From Brevibacillus laterosporus (GTDB lineage Bacteria > Bacillota > Bacilli > Brevibacillales > Brevibacillaceae): a stretch of 64,000 nucleotides of DNA. The notes beneath the pieces were generated by a model. It worked only from the letters and a program-made list of their open reading frames with translations, did not search any database and was not told the origin of the DNA. A program made the position numbers and the translations under genes. Location of the stretch: positions 3,962,001 to 4,026,000 of the forward strand of contig CP033464.1 in the NCBI GenBank assembly GCA_007833815.1, given 5' to 3'. Shown one piece after another: positions 53,059 through 61,473 of this stretch (position 1 is the stretch's first letter; every line of letters starts with the position of its first letter).

Positions 53059-53387
53059 GCTTTAGTCTCCCCCTTCTTGCAAACGGCCAAATCCGATTCG
53101 AATGACGTGGAATTGACTGTTTGTCTTCTATCTATTTATAGCAAAAAAACAGAAAGTTTTCTGCTACTAATCAAATAACACACAAAACCACATAATCAAA
53201 CACTTTTAATGACCGATGACTTGATTTTACTAATCTAATCCCTTACTTTCAACCACTTTCCATCCCTTTCTCAAAACTTTATTTCTGTTTTTCCATTCTA
53301 CTTCTCTTCCTATAGACACAACGATTCAAATTTCTTTTCCTTCCATCTTTTTTTACAACGTTATTTTTGGTATCCTTTTTGGCAAGA

Positions 53388-53427
53388 GGACAGATCATTA
53401 CCTTAAGGTGGATGGGGACAGATCATT
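53388..53427 (+). promoter_or_regulatory. Direct repeat before the DeoR-type regulator gene
   Basis: GGACAGATCATT occurs at 53388-53399 and again at 53416-53427 (28-bp spacing), just before the regulator start at 53443 and between the divergent mtnA and deoR-type genes. Two copies on the same DNA face suit an operator for a multimeric DeoR protein. The rest of 53059-53387 is AT-rich with no gene. Confidence 0.45.
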
Positions 53428-53442
53428 GTTTTGGGAGGTATT

Positions 53443-54243
53443 ATGTTAGCAATCGAACGTCGCAAAAAAATTATGAATACACTATTTGAACAAGGAAATG
53501 TCATGGTAACCGAGCTTAGTAAACAATTCACCGTTTCTGAAGAGACCATCCGTCGTGATTTGGACAAATTAGAGAAGGAAGGTATTTTGATCCGTACTTA
53601 TGGAGGCGCTATTTTAGAAGATGGCCTACGTTCCGACTTTCCACTCTGGGTACGCGAAAGCTACTATGTCGATGTAAAGGAAAAACTGGGAGAAAAATGT
53701 GCCCAGCTCATTAAAAGCGGCGATACAATCATGCTCGACTCCAGCACCACTTCATTGTATATTGCCAAAAAAATAAAAACCAAACAGAATCTTACCGTTA
53801 TCACCAATTCATTTAAGGTCGAGTTAGAGTTGTCTGACACTGAGCATGTAAAACTGATATCTACAGGCGGAACCTTACAACGTCGCTCCCTTTCCTATGT
53901 TAGCCACTCAGCAACACGTACTCTTTCCCATTATTTTGCCGATGCTTCCTTCGTCTCCTGTTCAGGTCTTCATCTGCAACGAGGCGCTACGGACTCCAAC
54001 GAATTTGAAGCAGAAATCAGAAAGCTTATGTTAAAAAATTCTGAGCAAAAAATCTTAGTGTTAGATCATACTAAAATTGATAAAGCAGGTTTTACTTTAA
54101 TTACAGACTTTCATGGCATCACTAAGGTGATTACAGACCAAGCGTTATCTGTAGAATGGCGTCAGCTGTTGAATAGACATAGCATTGAGATCGACGACGA
54201 GGATATAGGCACTACTCCCTCTGAAGTAAATCCTACTTCTTAA
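53443..54243 (+). CDS. DeoR/GlpR-family transcriptional regulator
   Basis: Start at ATG 53443 after GGGAGG (GGAGG at 3-4 bases before); 266 aa. The N-terminal HTH (VTELSKQFTVSEETIRRDLD, about residues 22-41) is the DeoR signature and the rest is the NagB-like effector domain with DSSTTSLYIAKKI and TNSFKVELELSD. Such regulators sense phosphorylated sugars and usually repress. It is divergent from the mtnA-aldolase unit and convergent with the nucleoside transporter, so it is the probable local regulator of the salvage genes. Confidence 0.9.
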   Translation: MLAIERRKKIMNTLFEQGNVMVTELSKQFTVSEETIRRDLDKLEKEGILIRTYGGAILEDGLRSDFPLWVRESYYVDVKEKLGEKCAQLIKSGDTIMLDSSTTSLYIAKKIKTKQNLTVITNSFKVELELSDTEHVKLISTGGTLQRRSLSYVSHSATRTLSHYFADASFVSCSGLHLQRGATDSNEFEAEIRKLMLKNSEQKILVLDHTKIDKAGFTLITDFHGITKVITDQALSVEWRQLLNRHSIEIDDEDIGTTPSEVNPTS

Positions 54244-54295
54244 TAAGGATTTCAAAGAAATAGAATAAAAACGGCAAACCCCTAGGCTAAGTATG

Positions 54296-54341
54296 AAAAA
54301 ACGTAGCTCCTGCTCCACGAAGGTACGGAACTACGTTTTTT
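54296..54341. terminator. Bidirectional terminator between the DeoR and NupC genes
   Basis: AAAAAACGTAG (54296-54306) pairs perfectly with CTACGTTTTTT (54331-54341), with A and T tracts on both flanks between convergent genes. Confidence 0.85.
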
Positions 54342-54358
54342 CGTTTTTTATAACACCC

Positions 54359-55567
54359 TTACAAGAAAATCCCAGCAATCGCGGCATTTAGCAGGGAGGC
54401 CAAGGTTCCAGCAATGATAACCTTCATACCAACTTGTGCAATTTCACTACGTCGTTCGGGTACAAGTGAACCTAATCCACCAATTAGCATTGCCATAGAA
54501 CCAAAGTTAGCAAATCCACAAAGTGCAAAGCTTAAGATCGCTACTGTTTTTGGCGCTAAATTTGCCATGTTTTTAGCCATATCAATATAGGCTACGAACT
54601 CATTCAATACAATTTTTTGCCCAATATAAGAACCCGCTTGAACAGCCTCAGACCATGGTACCCCTACTGCAAAAGCCAGCGGTGAAAAGAGGTAACCAAA
54701 AATCTTTTGCAGGGTTAATTCAAAACCAAACAATCCCCCAACATAGCCAAGCAAGCCATTCGCCAAAGCAACCAATGCTACAAACGCCAACAGCATCGCT
54801 CCTACATTAAGTGCCAAATGCAGACCATCTCCAGCTCCACGTGCTGCTGCATCAAATATGTTAGTTGCTTCATTTTTTTCCAGCTTTACATCCCGATCTT
54901 TCATATTCTCGGTTTCTGGGAAGAATAGCTTGGCAATAACCAATCCAGCAGGTGCTGCCATAAAACTCGCTGCTAACAAATATTCCATCGGGATGCCTAA
55001 CAAGGAGTAAGCTGCAAGCATCGTACCTGCGATAGAGGCAAGTCCACCGGTTAGTACAGCAAACAGCTCTGAACGAGTCAATTGAGCTAAGAAGGGACGA
55101 ATAACCAACGGTGCTTCCGTTTGTCCCACAAAAATATTTGCTGCTGCTGACATAGATTCAGCCTTACTTGTACCTAAAATTTTAGAAATACCGCCACCAA
55201 TGTATTTAATAAAAAGTTGCATAATGCCTAAATAGTACAAAATAGAAATTAATGCTGCAAAGAAAATAACCATCGGTACTACATTAAATGCTACGACAAA
55301 CGAAATTTTAGAATCAGGAGTGTACAGTCCGCCAAAAAGGAAGGTGATTCCTTCATTTGCATACCCAATAATGTGGTTCATTACATCAGTGAACTTACTT
55401 AACGCAGCTCGACCTGCTTCCCACTTTAATACAATGAAGGCAAAAAGAAACTGAATAGCTAACCCACCAACGATTGGACGCCATTTGATGCCTTTCTTAT
55501 TGTTACAAAACAGGAACGCAATAAATAGAACAGCCATTACCCCAAGGAGGCCACGTAGAAAATCCAT
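54359..55567 (-). CDS. nupC: Concentrative nucleoside transporter, NupC/CNT family
   Basis: A 402-aa membrane protein. [17 protein letters not shown] carries the G-Q-T-E-A-P motif that binds the ribose in the substrate site, and [19 protein letters not shown] is the paired C-terminal motif. It imports nucleosides with a cation. It lies 53 bp after the purine nucleoside phosphorylase gene in the same direction, so the two form an uptake-and-split unit. CNT type is clear; specificity for purines or pyrimidines is not. Confidence 0.92.
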   Translation of the reverse strand: MDFLRGLLGVMAVLFIAFLFCNNKKGIKWRPIVGGLAIQFLFAFIVLKWEAGRAALSKFTDVMNHIIGYANEGITFLFGGLYTPDSKISFVVAFNVVPMVIFFAALISILYYLGIMQLFIKYIGGGISKILGTSKAESMSAAANIFVGQTEAPLVIRPFLAQLTRSELFAVLTGGLASIAGTMLAAYSLLGIPMEYLLAASFMAAPAGLVIAKLFFPETENMKDRDVKLEKNEATNIFDAAARGAGDGLHLALNVGAMLLAFVALVALANGLLGYVGGLFGFELTLQKIFGYLFSPLAFAVGVPWSEAVQAGSYIGQKIVLNEFVAYIDMAKNMANLAPKTVAILSFALCGFANFGSMAMLIGGLGSLVPERRSEIAQVGMKVIIAGTLASLLNAAIAGIFL

Positions 55568-55620
55568 GATGTCTTACACCTCTGTTTTTTATTTTTACAT
55601 GCTCTTCTTTACCTACTATC

Positions 55621-56439
55621 TTACATATTTTTAACGATCCCTCGTAATAGCTTGGAAAAGTTTTCTTTTGCTTGACCTGCTGCCTCATATACCTCTTCCG
55701 CTGTAATAGGTTGTGGTAAAATACCTGCTGCTAGATTGCAAATACACGAAATGGTCAAAACCTTGATACCTGCATGATTTGCTACAATTACCTCTGGTAC
55801 GGTCGACATTCCTACTGCATCTCCACCTATCAAACGAGCCATTTTAACTTCAGCTGGAGTTTCAAAGGAAGGACCTGTAAAAGCAACATAGACACCCTCT
55901 TTTAAAGGAACATTTGTCTCCTTTGCTACCTGTCTCGCAATCTGAGCTAAGGATTTACAATATGTGGTGCTCATATCTGGGAAGCGATCCCCTAATCGAT
56001 CATCATTAGCGCCAATCAACGGATTTATTCCCATCAGATTAATGTGATCCGTTACCAGCATTAAATCACCTGGTTGTTGGTCTATATACAACCCACCACT
56101 TGCGTTTGTCAATATGATTTGCTCTACTCCCAGCATCCTCATTACACGAATTGGGAATGTTACTGCTTCGACACTGTGGCCTTCATAATAATGAAAGCGA
56201 CCTTGCATAGCTACAACAGTTTTGCCTTCTAGCTTGCCAATAACTAGCTTCCCTGCATGATAATCAACTGTCGACATCACAAAATGAGGAATGTCTTGAT
56301 AGGGAATAACAATGGCATCAGCTAACTCATTGGCTAATTCGCCTAGACCAGATCCTAGAATTAAACCGATTGTTGGGGTTTGATCTATTCTTTCTTTAAT
56401 ATACCTGTTAGCTTCATCTATAGCTTCCCACTTATGCAT
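55621..56439 (-). CDS. Purine nucleoside phosphorylase, trimeric type
   Basis: Start chosen at ATG 56439 after GGGAGG; the in-frame extension to 56541 is AT-rich leader. The 272-aa enzyme has GLILGSGLGEL (phosphate loop), GRFHYYEGH, LTNASGGL and GPSFETPAEVKM, all typical of PNP-I (PunA/PupG). It splits inosine, guanosine or their deoxy forms to base and (deoxy)ribose-1-phosphate. An Asn in the SCICNLAAG segment fits 6-oxopurine preference over methylthioadenosine. It is the first gene of a unit with the NupC transporter. Confidence 0.92.
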   Translation of the reverse strand: MHKWEAIDEANRYIKERIDQTPTIGLILGSGLGELANELADAIVIPYQDIPHFVMSTVDYHAGKLVIGKLEGKTVVAMQGRFHYYEGHSVEAVTFPIRVMRMLGVEQIILTNASGGLYIDQQPGDLMLVTDHINLMGINPLIGANDDRLGDRFPDMSTTYCKSLAQIARQVAKETNVPLKEGVYVAFTGPSFETPAEVKMARLIGGDAVGMSTVPEVIVANHAGIKVLTISCICNLAAGILPQPITAEEVYEAAGQAKENFSKLLRGIVKNM

Positions 56440-56835
56440 AAGGAACCTCCCTATTGTTCTTCTTTTTATCTTATTATTTTTTATCTCTATGATAACGTCA
56501 AAATACCACATTAACAAAGATAAACCAACAATTTGTAACATTTATATTTTAGTTCAATATCCGAATTTAATCAAGTTAAAATAAATAATTGTACGTCTTT
56601 TGGCTTGTTAACAAGGTTTTTATACTTTTTCAGCAAAGTTTTTTATGTATTTTACTTGTTTTCCGAAAAATAATCCTTTTAAAGCCATCTCCTTTTACTC
56701 TATAATATGAGTATGAAAAGAGACTTTATATTGGTATTTTGTGGATTTTAATAGTAGATACAAAACTAAACATCCTTTTTGCTTCAAAAAGTTTAGTTCA
56801 GTTGAAACTCATTTATATTTGGAGGTCAAACAAAC

Positions 56836-58227
56836 ATGAAACGAAACATGCAACCAATGAAAAAGTCTGGACTAGCTTTTGTCTTAGCTTTAAGTGTTTT
56901 TGCAACTACTCCTGCTGTTTATGCACAGGGAACGTTACCGCTTGCATCTCAAGTAGTAGCTTCTTCATCGAGTGCTGTTCTTTCTACTGAGTATGCTACA
57001 TTCTTACAAACAAAATATCAGCTCTCCTTTGAAAAGCAGGTAACACGAGGTCAATACCTACAAGCACTGACGATTATACTTGCTTTGGAACCCTCAAAAG
57101 AGAGCAAAACCTCATTTACAGATGTAAAAGAAGACTCTACTCTTGCTAAAGCTGTTACTGCACTACATGAACAAGGGATTGTCAATACCACAACAATTAA
57201 ACCAAACGAATCTTTAACAACTCAAGATGCCATCTCTTATGCGGTTCGTGCGGCTGGTCTAAAAGAGTTAGCCTATACGTACCCGGAAGCCAAAGTAAAA
57301 AAAGCCTTTACTTCTGCATCCCTCTCTTACAAAACTGGTCAGCTTCCCATAAAAGTGGCACAAGAGATTGCCGTAGCAATAGATACAAAGCTCCTGCCAG
57401 TATCAATTGCTGATGCAGTTGACAAAAATCAAGCTGTTTCTCCTCAAGTAGCGACGATATTGGTCGGAAAGGTTCTTGAATGTAAAGGTGAATATAAGCA
57501 CTTCCTTGGGTTAACAAGCGATGAGGATATATATGGTAAGATCTATCAATCTTGGAAAACCACCAATTTAATCAAGGCGGAAGAATTACAAAAAGTTGTC
57601 GACGAGGCACTGAAACAAGACATCGTGACAGGGTATAACCTCAAGGATAAGAGATTCGCACCACATTTTGACCCGACTCTCTCACTCACATATGGCCATA
57701 GCGACATTGAGCATGCCATTCAACTAATCGGTCTGTTAAAAAGTGAAGGCTTGATAGCAAAAGTACAGCTTGAGCCCAAAACCTCTGCATTTATCTATCT
57801 GGCTGAATGGGGCCAGCCCGTTATCACACCCGACTATCAAGTAGTAAAAATAGATAACGGAAAATACATTGCCTATTCCAAAGAGTACGATATCAGTTTT
57901 GAATTCGCTTCTGTTGCTGATAAAGAAGCCTTTGACAAAGTAGTTCACTCTTATGCAAAAAAAGATAAAGAAAATCAGTCAGGCTTGATTATTTCCTCTT
58001 GGTGGCAGCCTCTCTACTTCTCCATGAATGAAATGAAAGGCTACAGGCAAATTACCAATAATTTCATGGAACAAGGCAATTATATTGCTCAGTCTTTCTC
58101 ACTAAATGATAAATCAGCTCAAGTGGTTGCTGGTTTTAAGAAGATTGATTCCAAGGTAAAAGTTACTTCCTATCCATTTTATGTAGATACTCCATTCTAC
58201 AACTATCTAACAGGTGATTATAAATAA
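56836..58227 (+). CDS. Secreted protein with SLH-like N-terminal repeats
   Basis: A 463-aa protein with GGAGG RBS. The signal peptide runs to about residue 30 (PAVYA). Residues ~65-145 look like S-layer-homology units (TRGQYLQALTIILAL, FTDVKEDSTLAKAVTALHEQ, LTTQDAISYAVRAAGL), which would hold it to secondary wall polymers. The long C-terminal part (150-463) I do not recognise; it is mixed alpha/beta with few cysteines. Likely a wall-associated surface protein. A TATAAT box lies at 56701. Its natural terminator was split by an IS3 insertion 20 bp after the stop. Confidence 0.7.
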   Translation: MKRNMQPMKKSGLAFVLALSVFATTPAVYAQGTLPLASQVVASSSSAVLSTEYATFLQTKYQLSFEKQVTRGQYLQALTIILALEPSKESKTSFTDVKEDSTLAKAVTALHEQGIVNTTTIKPNESLTTQDAISYAVRAAGLKELAYTYPEAKVKKAFTSASLSYKTGQLPIKVAQEIAVAIDTKLLPVSIADAVDKNQAVSPQVATILVGKVLECKGEYKHFLGLTSDEDIYGKIYQSWKTTNLIKAEELQKVVDEALKQDIVTGYNLKDKRFAPHFDPTLSLTYGHSDIEHAIQLIGLLKSEGLIAKVQLEPKTSAFIYLAEWGQPVITPDYQVVKIDNGKYIAYSKEYDISFEFASVADKEAFDKVVHSYAKKDKENQSGLIISSWWQPLYFSMNEMKGYRQITNNFMEQGNYIAQSFSLNDKSAQVVAGFKKIDSKVKVTSYPFYVDTPFYNYLTGDYK

Positions 58228-58284
58228 GAAGATATTTTCCAAAAGCTGGACTTACCCCTGTCAAGTAGACAGCATTAAAAAAGC

Positions 58285-59112
58285 CTAAGCAGCCAGTGTG
58301 TTCCGGTATTCGACCGGGGCACACTGGTTTAGTTTTTTCTGAAATCGTTCATGGTTATAAAACCATATGTACTTTTCAATGGCTTGAAAGAGCTCTTCAT
58401 CTGTTTTACACTCAGAAAAGTACAATGTCTCTGTTTTGAGATGAGAAAAGAAGGATTCTATGCAGGCGTTATCGAGGCAGTTTCCTTTGCGAGAGTGGCT
58501 TCCTCTCACGCCAAACTCCCTCAGTCTCTTATTGTACTGCTTAGACGTGTATTGGAAGCCCTGATCAGAATGCAGGATGGCTTCCTGCACGTCTCTTTGT
58601 TTTGCTAACTGCTCCAGAGTATCTAAAACAAGTTTTAAATCATTCCGATGAGAAACCTTCCAGGCAACAACTTCGTTGTTAAAGAGATCTTGGATTACCG
58701 ATAGGTAATAAAATCGATCGTTCAGTGCTACAAATGTAATATCTGTTACATACAATTGATTTGGTTTTTCGGCTGTGAACTTTCGATTAAGTAAGTTAGG
58801 GTTAACAATGGATGCAGTTTTACCAAAAAAGCGCCGTTTCTTACGAATGATGGACTGAACGTTCATCTCCTTCATCAACCGATATACCCTCTTGTGATTC
58901 ACAATAAATCCTTTCTTTCTCAATGCAATTCGCATTCTTGGATAACCGAAGTATGGATGTACACGATGAATCGCCATCATATGTTCCTTTATGAGTTTAT
59001 TATGTTGTTGCCTTTTTGCACGTTCTTCTTGCGTATGTTTCCACTTGTAGTAACCAGCGCGGGAAACTTTGGCTATCTCCACTAACCAAGTAACAGGGTA
59101 CTTCCTTACCAA
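58285..59112 (-). CDS. IS3-family transposase OrfB (DDE integrase domain)
   Basis: A 275-aa integrase-like protein with the HTH_21 region (VHPYFGYPRMRIALRKKG) and the rve catalytic core: first Asp in YVTDITFV, second Asp in ILHSDQGFQY, and the Glu in CIESFFSHLKTE. All three are present. It is normally made as an OrfA-OrfB fusion by -1 frameshifting; the frame indeed stays open upstream to ~59133, overlapping the end of orfA in the -1 frame near the sequence CAAAAG. The independent start given here (about 59112) is uncertain. The reading frame has no damage. Confidence 0.9.
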   Translation of the reverse strand: MVRKYPVTWLVEIAKVSRAGYYKWKHTQEERAKRQQHNKLIKEHMMAIHRVHPYFGYPRMRIALRKKGFIVNHKRVYRLMKEMNVQSIIRKKRRFFGKTASIVNPNLLNRKFTAEKPNQLYVTDITFVALNDRFYYLSVIQDLFNNEVVAWKVSHRNDLKLVLDTLEQLAKQRDVQEAILHSDQGFQYTSKQYNKRLREFGVRGSHSRKGNCLDNACIESFFSHLKTETLYFSECKTDEELFQAIEKYIWFYNHERFQKKLNQCAPVEYRNTLAA

Positions 59113-59135
59113 CTGATCAATAACCGCAAACCGAG

Positions 59136-59474
59136 CTACTTTTGAAACCCACCCTCCCCGTGTAGATTTGGATAACGCTTTTTTAAGTATTCTACCTGCG
59201 CTTTTAAATAATCTCTTTCCTCTTCCACGTTAGTGAATTTTGTACGTGGACGCCCTATAAAAGGATTATCTCTTTTAGATGTTTTACCTCGTTGATCCTC
59301 TAAACCATCTCCGTCTCGGTATTTCCTGACCCAATTCTTGATCTGAGTAGGACTAGGCACTCCCAATTCTTTGGCAATCGCTTCATAGCTGATCCCTTTT
59401 TGTTCGTAAAGAGCAATAGCCTTCTGTTTAAATTCCATCGTATATCGTTGAAATGTTTGTCCTTTTTTAGCCAT
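59136..59474 (-). CDS. IS3-family transposase OrfA (HTH DNA-binding)
   Basis: Start at ATG 59474 (112 aa); an extension to 59561 would enter the terminal repeat. The helix-turn-helix lies at about 14-55 (EFKQKAIALYEQKGISYEAI, ELGVPSPTQIKNWVRKYRDG) and a leucine-rich coil near the C-terminus (EEERDYLKAQVEYLKKRYP) serves for OrfAB multimerisation. RBS GGGATTTTTCGT is weak, as usual for IS3 elements. Intact, so the element may be mobile. Confidence 0.88.
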   Translation of the reverse strand: MAKKGQTFQRYTMEFKQKAIALYEQKGISYEAIAKELGVPSPTQIKNWVRKYRDGDGLEDQRGKTSKRDNPFIGRPRTKFTNVEEERDYLKAQVEYLKKRYPNLHGEGGFQK

Positions 59475-59560
59475 ACGAAAAATCCCCTCCGAGGATAGTG
59501 TAGCACCCACCGCTAGGTGAGTGGGCTTTTTACACTGTCTACTCAAAGGGGATAATACCA

Positions 59561-59590
59561 AGCTCTGCTTACTAGCAGGGCTTTTTTGTT
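59561..59590 (+). terminator. Terminator displaced from the SLH-like gene by the IS3 element
   Basis: AGCTCTGCT (59561-59569) pairs with AGCAGGGCT (59574-59582) with one G-U around a TACT loop, followed by six Ts. With the IS removed, the left copy of AAGC joins it to the SLH-like gene 30 bp upstream. Confidence 0.7.
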
Positions 59591-59696
59591 ATTTCCCCCT
59601 CCTATCTCATGCTTTCGTAAAAACAGTGCATACTAGCATTTGAGCACGCATTTCCCGAACAGGTAAAGAAAAAGTCAGATCAGAAAGGAGTCCTTC

Positions 59697-60557
59697 ATGC
59701 TACGGAAAATCAGCTATGTATTGTCCCTTCTGCTTGTCTTAGGCATCTTGGTTCCGCAGGCTTGGACTGATACTCTTCATGCAGAAGAGACACAACTGCT
59801 TTTTGTTGATAAAAAACCAATCATGGATCATTTCTCCTCCCATGAGGTTACCATTCGGCAAAAAAATCGGGATTATTATGAAAAACGTGGGGAAGCCATT
59901 TGGGATCTGCCCACAGAAAAGAAAGCAATTGCTCTTACCTTTGATGATGGACCCAATGAGTCCTACACCCCACAAATCTTAGAATTATTAAAGAAATACG
60001 GAGTTAGGTCCACCTTTTTTACGGTCGGTACTCGTGTTCAAAAAAATCCCAAGTTGGCACAACAAATGGTACAGCAGCATCACGAACTAGCAAACCACAC
60101 ACTCACTCACCCAGATATGAGACGTCTTTCTAAACAGCGGATAAAAAAAGAATTGGAAACCGCTCAATCCATTATTCACACAACGACAGGGGTAGCTCCT
60201 ACTCTGTTTCGTCCACCTGGTGGTAGTTATAACGAAAAGATTGTAGGAACCGCAAAAGATATGGGATATTTGGTTGTCATGTGGTCCTGGCACCAAGATA
60301 CAAAAGATTGGACAAACCCTGGTGTACAAAAAATCGTCAATAAAGTCCTGACAAATGTACGGAATGGCGATATCATTCTATTCCATGATCACGGTGGGGA
60401 TCGTCAACAAACCGTAGATGCTCTGAAATTAATTTTGCCGGAGCTTAAAAAACGCGGCTTTGAAATGGTCACGGTATCAGAGTTAATTGGCATACGGAAT
60501 CAGTATCCGGTTAAGGCAAATTTACCTTCTCTTCTCCCAACGAAAATGAATAAATAA
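59697..60557 (+). CDS. Secreted polysaccharide deacetylase (NodB-homology domain)
   Basis: A 286-aa protein with an AGAAAGGAG RBS, a signal peptide (~1-28, ILVPQAW..), and a NodB domain from about residue 75. TFDDGP supplies the catalytic base and metal Asp, ANHTLTHPDM the two metal His, RPPGGSYN the third motif and LFHDHGG the final catalytic His. It would remove acetyl groups from peptidoglycan or chitin-like polymers. The length is that of Bacillus PdaA/PdaB-like enzymes; the exact wall substrate is not determined. Possibly linked to sporulation or wall turnover. Confidence 0.9.
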   Translation: MLRKISYVLSLLLVLGILVPQAWTDTLHAEETQLLFVDKKPIMDHFSSHEVTIRQKNRDYYEKRGEAIWDLPTEKKAIALTFDDGPNESYTPQILELLKKYGVRSTFFTVGTRVQKNPKLAQQMVQQHHELANHTLTHPDMRRLSKQRIKKELETAQSIIHTTTGVAPTLFRPPGGSYNEKIVGTAKDMGYLVVMWSWHQDTKDWTNPGVQKIVNKVLTNVRNGDIILFHDHGGDRQQTVDALKLILPELKKRGFEMVTVSELIGIRNQYPVKANLPSLLPTKMNK

Positions 60558-60584
60558 AGGTTATTCACCTGTCAGCACAGAAAA

Positions 60585-60617
60585 AACCGCCATAGCTGTG
60601 GTGGCAGCATGGCGGTT
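60585..60617 (-). terminator. Hairpin terminator, mainly for the leftward gene
   Basis: AACCGCCAT (60585-60593) pairs perfectly with ATGGCGGTT (60609-60617); the T6 run follows on the minus strand. It lies 30 bp after the rightward deacetylase and 150 bp from the leftward gene. Confidence 0.65.
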
Positions 60618-60763
60618 CAAGTGTGTGGGAGGATTCAGTTTAACAAATGATGCTTCAAAATGGTATTAGTTGGCCTTGCTTTTGGAAATCAGCGCATCGT
60701 TCTTTGACATTATAAAACAACTTTTCGCTTGTTGCTGTGAAATGGTTTGTTATCTTGTTTTTA

Positions 60764-61105
60764 TCAATGTGTCTTAGATGTAGTTACTTTAGTTGTTGCT
60801 TTGGTAGCTGCTTTGTTTGTGATGATCGTACTCTGTTTCTTTTGAACACCAACTACCTTAGCTTTTTTACTGTTTTTCTGAGGTGAATGGCCCTTTTTGA
60901 TGCTTACATTTTTACTACCTTTTGAATGAGTAACTTTGCTTGCCTTAGCCTTTACTACACCCGTTGTTTTCACCTGGGTTGCATGAGTAGCTTTGGTGAC
61001 CGGTGTTGTCGTTCCTGCTGGTTTTTCCTGAGCAAAAGCTGCTCCAGGTATCAGAAGTGAAGCGGCCAAAACAGTGGTTGTCAAAGTTTTTTTTACGTTT
61101 CCCAT
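60764..61105 (-). CDS. Secreted lysine/threonine-rich basic protein
   Basis: A 113-aa protein. The signal peptide ends at AAFA (about residue 25); the mature part is almost wholly K, T, S, V, A and H, with repeats such as KATHATQVKTT, KAKASKVTHSKGSKNV and KVTTSKTH. No cysteines or hydrophobic core, so it is probably disordered and strongly cationic. It could bind DNA, polyanionic wall polymers or spore surfaces. I do not recognise the family. Reading-frame composition, an RBS (GAGGG), and its own terminator support it as a real gene. Confidence 0.7.
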   Translation of the reverse strand: MGNVKKTLTTTVLAASLLIPGAAFAQEKPAGTTTPVTKATHATQVKTTGVVKAKASKVTHSKGSKNVSIKKGHSPQKNSKKAKVVGVQKKQSTIITNKAATKATTKVTTSKTH

Positions 61106-61413
61106 TCGTAATCCCTCTTTTCGTAATCTCTTATTTGAGACAACGTCAGTATAGTCGCATATTTAGGTAAAAAAAGGAAAAACAAAAGGAAAACCTGTGG
61201 AAAAATGGTACTGTGTAGTATTCCTATTTGAGCTTCTTTCATAGGTACTGTTGAACTGTATTCTCCCACACAAATCCTGGTGCAAATGGTAACATTCGCT
61301 AAGATGGTACCTATGCATACTCTCTGACCGATTTAGTTACAAAAAGGTTGCAGGAACAACTGTCTATTTATATAGACCAAGGGTAGATGATTCTTCTAGT
61401 ACTCAATCAAAAA

Positions 61414-61458
61414 AGCATATGTTGGGACACACTGTAAGCCATGTCCCAGCATATGCTT
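61414..61458 (-). terminator. Terminator of the iron-complex type ABC operon
   Basis: AAGCATATGTTGGGACA pairs with TGTCCCAGCATATGCTT over 17 bp with one G-U; six Ts follow on the minus strand, 16 bp from the binding-protein stop. The rest of 61106-61413 shows no gene. Confidence 0.85.
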
Positions 61459-61473
61459 TGCTTTTACTGATGG

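Larger units (their letters stand above)
58247..59560 (-). mobile_element. IS3-family (IS150-like) insertion sequence
   Basis: About 1.31 kb with two overlapping-frame ORFs. Both ends read TGG...CCCCT...AGTAGACAG inward (58247 and, on the other strand, 59560), i.e. imperfect inverted repeats of about 35 bp. AGC borders the element on both sides, a 3-bp target duplication as made by IS3 elements. It is inserted in the 5' arm of the hairpin at 59561-59590. Confidence 0.85.

Noticed and set aside
53041-53200. SAM (S-box) riboswitch before mtnA
   Set aside because: The conserved S-box sequences are absent on the minus strand.
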